Made by a program: the position numbers and the translations under genes. From the NCBI GenBank assembly GCA_951799405.1, contig OX637363.1, forward strand, positions 3,472,001-3,536,000: a stretch of 64,000 nt of DNA. The letters run 5' to 3'. The notes beneath the pieces were generated by a model. The model was not told the origin of the DNA. It did no database searches and was given only the letters and a program-made list of their open reading frames with translations. Each line of letters opens with the position of its first letter. Position 1 is the stretch's first letter. This stretch comes from Agapetus fuscipes. Taxonomy: Eukaryota; Arthropoda; Insecta; Trichoptera; Glossosomatidae. Positions 26,601-38,600 of this stretch are shown here, piece by piece.

Positions 26601-29600
26601 GAGGTACCGGCCACCCCTAGTGAAACGGCGGCAGGATACCGCACAGCATGGATGCTATGCATCAACAATGTTTTATGTTATTTTAAAGTCGAATAGAGGA
26701 TGCAAGAAAACCCCTTTGTGTATTTTTTAGTTTATTTTTGTAAGTACACATGCAGCATATCGAGGGTGATCTGGCAATAAGTCCCATCTCGAAAATGCCA
26801 ACTTTACAGGAGAGACTAAAATGTGCTTACTGTTACTGTAACTGTATCCTGCCGCCGTTTCACTAGGGGTGGCCGGTACCTCCGCAGATGCGCCTCCACT
26901 TTTTTCTGTCCTTACAAACCACTTTCATTTCCTCAATATTCATCACCTTTTTCATACATACTCTTCTCTTATTTTCACTCTGCAGGTTCCATTCTTTCGC
27001 AATCTCACCTATTTGGTCTAACCATTCTTTCCTCGGCCTTCCCCTTCCGCGCTTTCCTCTGACATTTCCTTTGTACACTTTCTTCGTTAGTCGTTCATCA
27101 TCCATTCTTTCGAGATGTCCGAACCATCTCATCGTACTTTTTTGTACTTTCATTCTCATATTCTCTTTTATACCACACTCGTTCATCACCCAATCATTAC
27201 GTACTCTATCATTCAGTGTTTTTCCAGCCATTGCTCTCAGGTAAGCCATTTCAACCGTACATACTTTACTCAGCTCACATTCATTAACTGTCCACGCCTC
27301 ACTTCCATACATCAATGTCGGAACCAATATACCATTGTGGACCGCCAATCTCATATTCTTCGTAAGTTTCCTATTTCTTGCAATTCTTCCAATCGTTCCC
27401 ATTACACTTCTTCCTCTACTAGCACGCTTTTCCAATTCTTTCGTCAATTTCCCATTCGACTCAAACTTGCTTCCCAGATAATCAAATTCTTTCACGACCT
27501 CCACTCTTGTTTCATTCAGTCTTATCTCAATTTCCTCGCATTCCTCAGTCCTGTCAAACACTAATACTTTCGTCTTACTGGCATTCACTTTTAAACCGTT
27601 CTTACTAAAAGCATCATTCATTTTGGTGAGTATCATCTGGAGCTCCTCCGCTGTATCAGCCAATAAAAGTGCTTAATAAATAATATCTCAGTCACATGAC
27701 TATCAAAAAAGTTTATTGTTTATATTTTGTATTTTTTGTATAATAACACTGTGAAAGTTCATACTGTTTAATTTTATAATTGTTGGATGAATTCAAACAA
27801 AACACTGTTTATTTTTTTTAATTAAAATGGAGCTCTACAAAGTTTCCGCTGAAACATTTCAAAAACTGTTTATTTTCATTTTAAAAATTATTTCTAATCT
27901 AATCTAATCTAATCTAAGCTGCAAAGATATATATCATGTAAGATTTATATTAAATGCATTCCCACAAGCAGACATGTATAATTTCGCGCTAACACATGCC
28001 GCATGTGCGCCTACAATATAAAAACCCAATCTCAAATGAACAGAAGCCCTGGAACTCTTGCCGTTCAAAAAGTTTAAAATCTTTAAACAAATTACTAACG
28101 TTTTCAACCTAGTACATACTTGATGATGACCTACTAAGTTGAAAACGTTAGTAATTTGTTTAAAGATTTTTTTTTAGTCAATTGGCACATTTTAGCCCCC
28201 TAAAATGTGCCAATTGACTAAAAAAAATATTCGCGGAGTTACAGGATCATAACATAACGGGAAAGTGAGGCTCATCGTCGTTATATTTGAGAAAATAGCC
28301 CATTTTTACTAAAAAAAATCATCGATTTTTCAAATAAAATAAAAACTATTTGTGTAATACCCCTGCATTATATTTTATAAAATGCGAAACTCCGCGAATA
28401 TTTTTTTAAGTCAATTGGCACATTTTAGAGGGCGGCAATCGACATTCGAACAAAAAAAAATAATTCATACATTGAAAAAACCAGTCTAATGTATATCGAC
28501 GGCTAATAGGTAATAGGGCATAAGCGAGAAAAACTTAATTATTCAGGAGAGCAGTTCAAATTTTGAGATTGCAGAAAAATGACAACAGCTCTAAAATAAA
28601 TAAAAAATAAAGGCATTTATTGGCATTCCTATTAATGTAGCTTTACGATGTTTTTCGTTTTTTTTAATGTTTTTATGTTCTTCCCTGTTTCAGGGAAGGT
28701 CGACAAGAGTTGCAGGGCTTATATCCATTTGAGAATTGGGTTTTTTATATTGTAGGTCTACATGCGGCATGTGTGACCGCGAAATTAAGCGTGTCTGTTC
28801 GTGGGAATGCATTTAATATGAATCTCAAATGATACATATCCTTGCAGCTTAGATTTAGATTTAGATTAGATTATGTCACAGCGCCCTAAGGACAAAAAAG
28901 GACAAAATCTTGTCGGTTACACAAAACCATACTTCGTAAAGGCAGTTTTTTGATTGGGCATAAACAACACAAAAATAATCGTAGAGCTATGGGAGTTAGC
29001 GCATTAAAAAGAGCGGAAAATTTCAAGTATGTAGGATAGCATTCATAACTCATTTTAGACCAAAACTTCCTTCTAACCGTCGATATATAATATACATTGA
29101 TGATGTGTATTTTAAAGTGCCGTAGGTAAGTTTGCGACATGTTGTCGCTGGTATTTTGATGAATTGCCGCTGGAGCATGTCGATCTGTAGCTGGCGAGGG
29201 TGATCAATCTATTTGTTATTCTCGACACACGGCCCGACGCAACTTTATACGTACGTTGAAGCACGTCAAGAGCTTTCTCGCACAACGCCCGTGTAAAGCC
29301 ACATTCATAACACCAATATAAATGTTTCCTCATTACGTCTTTCTTTCGGTCGAATAAATATAATAGTCTGGGGTGGAAGTCTCGACGGTCTTAGATCTTA
29401 AAGTTTCGCTCCCCCAGTTCTTGTTTGCCGTATAGACCAATTCTGTCAAACGTGACTTTTTAATGCAGTTGTCTTATGAATCAAATTCTACACAATCTGA
29501 GCTAAGAAAAAACGTAAAACTCGATACTGTGAGAGTTCTTTTAAATATTTTTTAAATCAATTTCCTGTTTTCATCAGACACATTGGTCCAGTACACATGC

Positions 29601-32600
29601 AAACATTGCTCATTTAAAATTAGCTGAATGGTCTATACGGCAAACAAGAACTAAGGCAGCGGTTTGAAGATCGGACGGAATAAAACATGGGGGTCTGTGA
29701 ACAGCTGATTGCTGTTCTTTATAAAATGTAATAGCAAAGACGAGAAACTAAATTCCTGCATTGATATATCCTTGACTTATAGGTTGGTATGCGGCTGACC
29801 ACCCATGCTGTAGAAAATGGTTCACTTTGCCAATGTCACTCCTGTTTCAGGGAAGGTTGGCAGGAGTTGCAGGGTGTATGTCCATTTGAGATTTGGTTTT
29901 TATGTTGTAGATTCACATGTAGCATACGCAAGCGCGAACTTGTACGTGTCTGATTGTGAGAATGCATGTAACGTGAATCCCCAATGTTACATATCTTTGC
30001 AACTTAGATTAGATTAGATTAGATACATACTATAGCCCACATTTGTCTCAGTCCTGTCAAACGTTGCAGTGGTACAGTCATATTTTGTGTTTCGACACCC
30101 AATTATAACACATGCCATAATATCGTAAAATAATGCATTTTTCCTTTAAAATTCGTCAATTTTATCGATCACAATATTTATAACGCGTGTTATCTGTCAA
30201 AAGGCAGCCATTGTTATTCGCAATAGCACCAACTTTCTAGAAACATTTTTACATCCACCAGAGTTTTTTTGTGCACATGGAAATGCAACTGTAAAATTCT
30301 TTGTTCTCTTTCTTACTAATTATGATTTTCGTAAGTAAGTTGAGACAGATATATAATGTCATATCACAAGTCGGTGATGTGGACACATCTTTAGCTGTAG
30401 GGGTGGGTAAAGGGGATAGATAAGAGGTCCCTTTTGAGCATCACGTATTGTGTGGCCAGGGCAGAGCCGCATTGCGCCCAATGTTGACGTAAAATTACCA
30501 TAATAACAGGGCCGGTCCGGTTAATTAGGGGCCTAGGGGACATTACAAATTACGATGGCAATTAGACGCAAACGCAAATAAGCTACACATATTGTGCAAC
30601 TTCTTGCTGCGTTATGTATGAACGTTTGGGTAAGAACGTACATGGTAATATTAATAATAATTCTTTAGGTGTGTACAAACAGATAGATATTTCTCTTAAC
30701 TGTTAAACAACGCAAAAACGCAATAAGCTACACATATAGTGCAACTTCTTGCCACGTTATCCCCGGATGGTTTCGCATGTGGCAAAAGGAATCTATTTAA
30801 TTACGATGGCAATTAGACGCAAACGCAAATAAGCTACACATATAGTGCAACTTCTTGCTGCGTTATGTATGAACGTTTGGGTAAGAACGTTCATGGTAAT
30901 ATTAATAATAATTCTTTAGGTGTGTACAAACAGATAGATATTTCTCTTAACTGTTAAACAACGCAAAAATTTACTACCTGAGGATGACCATATTGGTCGA
31001 AAACGTTAGTCTTGTCTTGTCTTGTATCCTGCCGCCTTTCCTCTAGGGGTGGCCAGTACCTCCACACAAGTGCCTCCACTTGACTCTGTCCTTGCATACT
31101 TCTTTCATCTCATCTAATTTCATCACTCTTTTCATGCATGCTCTTCTCTTGTTTCCACTCTGTAGATTCCATTCATTCGCAATCTCATTTATCTGATCAA
31201 TCCATTGTTTCCTAGGTCTTCCCCTTCCACGCTTACCTAGTAGTTAATCTAAAATTTAATTTTTTAAATTTATGATATTTTTGTGAAATATAAACAGTGT
31301 TTTAAAGTTAATAAGGTGTTATTTATTTATATAACAATCGAAAAAACATGAATTTTCACAGTGTTAATACACAAACCATAAAAAATGGAATCTATTTATT
31401 TTTACAGGTAGGGGGGCCGGCTTCACACCAACCACTTTAGTTGAAGTGGAGGTTTCCCAGCTCCCGAGAGGGCTGGTACTCATATCTTGTGAAGGCTGAG
31501 TAAACCTCCCCGGTATTTTATTGTGGGGTTGAAATAAACACCGAAACGGGAAATCATTTCTGACTCCCTCGGTGGGGATTGAACCCTTGCTGTCGGCATG
31601 GAATGTAAGCATTCAACCAACTGAGCTATCGGCCGGACTTTTTACGAGCTCAGTCGTCGCTACAAAACGCCAATTCTTAAGCCAGACCCAGTTGCTGTAA
31701 GGCTGGATGGACTTTTTAATGACCGGCCTTTGGTAAAGGTTTAATGAATGTTTTCTACCCAGCGAAGAGCATATTTGGAAATATAAATGGCATATTTTTT
31801 TGTGTTCCACCGGGATCTGCATTCACAACCTTCCATTGACGAGTCCGAAGTGTTGCCACTGGACTACGGACCGGTCCAAGAATATAAATATATGTAATAT
31901 AATCTTAGGCCATTACACGAAATGTCGTCTATTTTGTCTCTTAGCCTTGCACGTCCCTGTACTGTACCTACAAAATGTCCATCACGAAAGCTTAGAAAGC
32001 AGTTTACGCATAAGCCGTTTTGTCTAGCCTTAGGTACGTGCGTCAACGAAATACTGCGGCATAGAAAGGGTTAACAAGAACCAGCAGGGGTGATTTGTCA
32101 TTTTCATACAAATATTTTCTCTAATCTTGTTTATCTATATAAATGCAAAAATATAGTGGTATAACATGCCAGTCTTATTTTACTATTTTCATACAAATAT
32201 TTCCTCTAATCTTGTTTATCTATATAAATGCAAAAATATAGTGGTATAACATGCCAGTCTTATTTACTATATACCTTTGTTTAAAAAAGTTTTTTTTTTT
32301 AGTTTAAATTTACATTCTTTCTTTAACCATTCATTCCTAACTCTATCCTTAAGGGTTTTTCCTGTCATGCTTCTCAAATGCTTCATTTCCACCGTACATA
32401 CTTTACTCAATTGCATTAAATAAATAAAATGATTTTTCCTTTCTTTAGGACCTTAAACGCTTCCTAGACGAGCACACTGAGGGAGTGGTTTACTTCAGTT
32501 TGGGGTCCAACGTGAAGAGCAGCAACATGCCCCCGGAGAGGATCCAGACCTTGATGAAGGTATTGTTATGTAAATAGTAGATTCATATAGGTGTACATCG

Positions 32601-35600
32601 TAGGTAGCAATAATTATTATAGGCTTAAGAAATCTAGAAATGAAATAATCCCTTTGTACTCTCGAAGCTGGTAGAGCGTTCAAGAGTGTGCTGCTAAATT
32701 GGTCCGCAGAGACTTCTGTCTCTGGGGTATATAAGGAGCAAAATTGGGTGCAGGAGAGGAGATAGATATTCGCTTTTGATCGAAGGACAAGTGTTAGGTG
32801 CTAAACTGTGAAATAAATTTAAGTTGCTAAAAGTGTTAACAATAAATATAAAATTGCCAAATAAATTAAGTGTGAATAAATATCCCAAAAGAGGACCAGT
32901 TTTTGTTGTTGTTTAAGGGGTGTTATAAAGCTAAATCTGCCGTTTTTGTTTCTTACACTTTATGGTATTAGCAAAATAGTTACAGTAATGAAAAAAATCA
33001 AGCATGTTAACTAATTTTTTATCTTAATTATAAAGCTTGAACAAAATACATAACTTAAGAATTGCCACCACAAAAAAATATTTAAAAAAACGCATTTTTT
33101 TTACATTTTTAGCTTTTTTTTCGTGTGTGCTGTATTTTGAATTTTTTTTTTTGCTTTTTAATTACAGAACTATACATTGTTTAGATTCAATACTCAACAT
33201 TTTTTCAATAATGTCAATAGTTTTTGAGTAAATATGGAAAAACTGTGTTCTTTGATTTAATTAAAATTTAATTCATTTGTAGTTTCAGTTATTCCATATT
33301 TACTCAAAAACTATTGACATTATAAAAAAAATGTTGAGTACGGAACCTAAATAATGTATAGTTCTGTAATTCAAAAGCAAAAGCAAAATACCAAAATACA
33401 GCACACACGAAAAAAAAGCTAAAAATGTAAAAAAAACGCGTTTTTTTAAATATTTTTTTGTGGTGGCAATTCTTAAGTTATATATTTTGTTCAAGCTTTA
33501 AAATTAAGATAAAAAATTAATAAACATTCTTGATTTTTTTCATTACTGTAACTATTTTGCTAAGACCAAAAAGTGTAAGAAACAAAAACGGCAGATCTAG
33601 CTTTATAACACGCCTTAAAGTCTATCCGAACCCAAAAACACTACAGTATTCTTTTTCTTCTTATTTTAATGCACATTCATTAAGGTTATACGAGAGCTTA
33701 AGAAGATTATTAATATCGGGACTAAAGAACCTCTTTAATTGTTTTATGAAACTAAAATCGTAATTTTATGTCAAATAACTTTGACTTATCAGATTAGATG
33801 GCGTTACTCCCCAGCGTTTTAGTTTTTATAAACTTTTGGATAAACGCTATGGTTGTGTAAACGCTTTTAGAATTCACCGGTAGGGCTTAGAAACTTTTCT
33901 TAGCCATTTTGTGTTTCTTTTTCATAATACATCAAAAAAATCCTGACTTTAATTAAAAGCAATAAGTTGTACATTTTTAAAATAAAAGTATTTACTTTAT
34001 TTCGAAATAAATTAATTTATTATTTGTTACACATTTCATTTTTCACAAAATTGTATAGAAAGTAACACAACGCTCCTTGAGAGCGTTTTACTTTTTATAT
34101 AATTAATTGTGAATCTTCAGATAAAAGATTCAGCACACATAATAGTGTTGTATGAGTGTTGTACACAAACTGTAACAATTTATTGCATCTTGAATACAAA
34201 CACGGATTTGTGTGCAGAGCATTATTTTTATTTACCAGTGCGACGTTCTGCTGTTCTGCCCTGCTTACCAAAAAGGAAGTATCTGCAAAATATTTGTTTT
34301 GAGATAATCTACTTCAAACTTGAGTTTGTTGGGCTAACTTATTTAAATTTAAAGATTTCAGTTTCAATTTTTTACCATGGTTTTTGTGAATGACCTTTTA
34401 CGTATAACTATTAAAAAATATGAAAATAAATTAAAAATTCATAAAATTATAACACTTACTGCTTTTTGGTTATAAGAAAAACTAAGCATAAAAGCAGTAA
34501 GTGACAGATACTACTTTTTTTCTTAGCAAATGTACAATGAAAGAGGCAGTAAGTGCTTTATTTCTGCTTAAAGTGATTTTTATAGCAATGAAACAAAGCA
34601 GGTTAACTTAAATAATTTACTTATCTAATCTAAGCTGCAGAGATTTTTATCAATTCTAATCTAATCTAATGTAAGTTGCAAAGATATGTTACATTGGAGA
34701 TTCACATTACATGCATTCTCACAACCAGACACGTACAAGTTTGCGCTTGCACATGCCTCACGTGAACCTACAACATAAAAACCAAATCTCAAATGGGCAT
34801 ACACCCTGCAACTCTTGCCGTCCTTCCCTGAGACAGGGGTGATATTGGCAAATTGAACCATTTTTACAGCATGGGTGGTCAGCCGCATACCAACCTATAA
34901 GTCAAGGAACATACACGACAATTTAAATCAATAAATAATCATTTCTATGGACATCAAAACTAAAACAAATTCCAATTTTATAAACCCAAGCCGCCAACAT
35001 TACAGATCAACCGCCATTTCTATCTTTCCTTACATACTTCTTTCATTTCCTCCAGTCTTTGGTAAAGGTTTATGAATTTTTCATCTCAGCGAAGAGCAAA
35101 TTTGAAAATATAAATGGTATATTTTTTGTGCTCCGCCGGGATTCGAACCCACGCCCTTCCATTCTTGCCACATATACTTTCTTCGTCAGTCTTTCCTCAT
35201 TCATTCTCTCCATATGCTCAAACCATCGAGTATGTAGTAGTTATGTAATATTATATGGAAAGAAGTACTTAAGCAAAATATTATTTTTTTTGAGATACGA
35301 GGTTTTGAAAGTAAGGCGACGATATTCTGACACCGCGAAATAATTTATGTTTTGCTAATGAATCTTTCTAGTGGAATACCTGTATATACGTATTTTACTA
35401 AACCACAGCCACTCGTGCATTTCCGTCGATATACGAAGATATACGAGTATACCCGAAGTGTAAAATTCTCGTAACTATAGGAAATAGACCGCATGCTAAA
35501 AATGTATCGAATCTTAAACAGCATCTCGAGCTGGCGTTTTGGTTTTCATGCATTTTTGTACCTGTTTGGTCCAGTTTTAACGTAAACGCTTGAACTCCGT

Positions 35601-38600
35601 TACACCTAAATTTCGGACTCATGATTTTTTGGTCAAAAACGGAGGAGATATTATATTTAAAGCCAGTTCACGAATCCGCCACAGTTTATCCGTGGCGCCA
35701 AAGACTGGATCATTTTTTGTATGAAAATCTTTCTTTTTCCATTATTAATTATAAATTAGAGGAGAAAAAATAAAACAAGTAATGCATTGAAAACATAAAA
35801 AATATCACTTCAAATCCTAAAAGGAAAATAAACCATTAAAAGACGACTTTAGCTACAATATCGTATGCAAAATTTGGGTACTTTTTAAATAATCATAAAA
35901 AATCAACGAAAAGTAAAAAAAAACAACTAACAAGTAGAAAAAATAAAACTAATCAAAATGAATGTTTTGAAATAAAAAAAAGTTAGGATTTATTCATAAG
36001 AACAGTGGAAATCTCCATTTAAGGTATCTCCGTAAATAAAATTATTTTGAATTGGTATTTTATGGAAAAAAATACCTTATTTTATGTGTTAATTTAAACT
36101 GGAGAAAAAATACTGCCTTACCATTCAAAATATGGGTTATTTCGGTCATCAAAGTTGGGCGCGCTGACCTCTCAATCACCCTTAAGATAGACAGATTTAT
36201 ATACATACATTATTGCACATTACAGGCTAATCCAACACATACAACAATTAAAAACATTCATGTTACATTATATGACATAAAAATAGCCTACAAACATTCA
36301 TTCCATGTACAATTTTTAAATGAGTATATAATACATATATTTTTTAATTATTTCCGCACCAATTTCATCAATTAAATTATTAAAAATACAAATCAAATTA
36401 TTTTTTATTAAACGTTGTTTTATTTTCACAATAATATTTTGAATACACAAACCCTACAAAATCTATTAAAAATACTGTCAAATTAAGCCCATATTTCGTT
36501 ATGTAAAATCAACAGCAAATTGTAATTCTCACTCGTGCAAAAACACAGTAAGTTTCTCCCAATTCACGCATTCCGATGTGCTCATAAAACCCCATCTGTC
36601 ACTGGCACTCTTAATTCGATTAAAAACTTTATGCCTGAGAGAAATTACGGCTAAACTGATTAATGTGTTTTCCATCCCATCATGATTGGGAGAAACTTTT
36701 GTTATTGTTATTTAACAAAACATAATATTGTTACGAACTTGGAGTACGTGTGACTGTACGTGCATACATAGAACAGTCTAGCACTAACATGATGATGATT
36801 GTGTTATAAAATACGAAATAAAAGTACCTACGCGCACCTATACATGTACGATAGTGTGGGTAGAACCATCTGCGGGTAGTCCATGATGGTGGTAGTGCGT
36901 AGAATGACGTTCTGGTGTGAGCGAGAGATCAAAGAATGTTCTAGACTCTAGAGTATTGTGATGTTATTTTAAAATAACATAAAAAGAACATTCTCGAAGT
37001 GTATAGTGTGTTTTGTGGGCCGAACAGAGCCGAACGGTCACGAAAGCGGCCGAACTGCGCTGTGCGATCTAATCGGGCCGTCGCTCATCAGTTCTCGGCA
37101 AGATGTGAACAGGGTCAGACGTCGGCGACCAAGAACCAAGTGTTGCAAGAGGGGGCATTACCATGGAGCTCCCTCCTCCCCATCTACTTGGATTTCCTGC
37201 CAGCAAGGCACCCGCCTAGTGGACCAGAGACGTTCATAGGAGCGCCCACCCAGGGGCTCAAACGTGTGGAGGCGTCCGCCTCGTGAGCCGCCGCTGCCTT
37301 AGGCCTTCAGCTCGGAACTCCAGTCAACAGAGTAGGGAGTGTTTTAGTGACAAGGTGCAGGTGGGGTCATTCCCTTATTTCCCCTATATTAATAAAGTAA
37401 ATAAACCCTTATTTGTTCATGTTAAACTTATCTTTTTATTATGCAACCCTTCCTAAAATACAAGGTGAGCAACACAAGGAAAGAATCCCACGCCCTGAGA
37501 GTGATGCTGATGATAGCTAGCCGGAGTAAGTATCCAGTAGGTACATCCTGGAAGGTACCTTTCAATGTAATCATAACAGTATGCAAGAAAGATCTTTGTG
37601 GCCCCTTTGTAAGAGGACTGCAATAGGGCAGTAGGCGGAGTGTCGATAAAACATTGAGCCGTGAAGTTCGAAAGCCAGAGTAAGAAATCAATTGTTGTAA
37701 AATAAATTCAGTTAAAATAAATAATTACAGTTAAATTAAAAGAGAGCCCCAGCTAAAATCGTAACACTATCAATAATGGTTTATGTACGAAAAGGACTCT
37801 TTGAGTTGTGATTCACAGCAGTGCTCAAATCATCTTTTTACTATCTTTACTTTCACATCATTTTAAAAGTCATCTTCATTAATGGAATATTTTTTCCAGG
37901 TATTTTCTCAACTTCCATATTCAATATTATGGAAATGGGAGACACCTGAGCTGCCTGGAAAACCTAAAAATGTTCGTCTTTGCCAATGGTGTCCTCAACA
38001 AGACATATTAGGTAAATTCCACATATGTAAAGAATCGGACAAACAATGCAATACCATAAGGGCCTGTTGCACCAACTCTAATCAGAGAAAAATCAAAATT
38101 AAGTGTGATTTCTTCCAACAAATCGAAATTTTGGTTGCATACGTAAGTCAGCTGATGTAAGTACATAATTTTTCCTGTTCAAATTCCATCATATTATTAC
38201 CCACTTCAGAGAAATATTTAACCGAGATGCTTACTAGAACTAAGCAGAAAGCATTTTTAAGGCTGGCTATCAGATCGACGAGGTCTTTGCGTGCGCTTAC
38301 TCTTGGTATATTGATGATGATGAAGATGATACGTCCAGGCGTGATCATCTCCTGACAACACGCGCACCACTCTCCATTGGGGGACAGCTGATTCAGCCGT
38401 CGGATTCAGTGAGACTTCTAGGAGTCACACTGGATCGGAACCTCACAATGGGAGAGCAGTTGAATAACACGGTATCCTCCTCGTTTTTTGAACTTCGCCA
38501 GATAAAGGCAATCAGGAGATGTTTACCATCAGGGGCGGTCAGGACCCTGGTTAACGCTTTTGTGATGTCTCGGGTTGACTATTGCTCAACGCTGTATATA

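Noticed and set aside
27115..27564. 149-codon + strand frame
   Set aside because: Antisense shadow of the LINE-A reverse-transcriptase frame.
36999..37286. 95-codon frame in the GC-rich LTR section as a coding gene
   Set aside because: It lies inside a solo LTR bounded by a target duplication; no domain.
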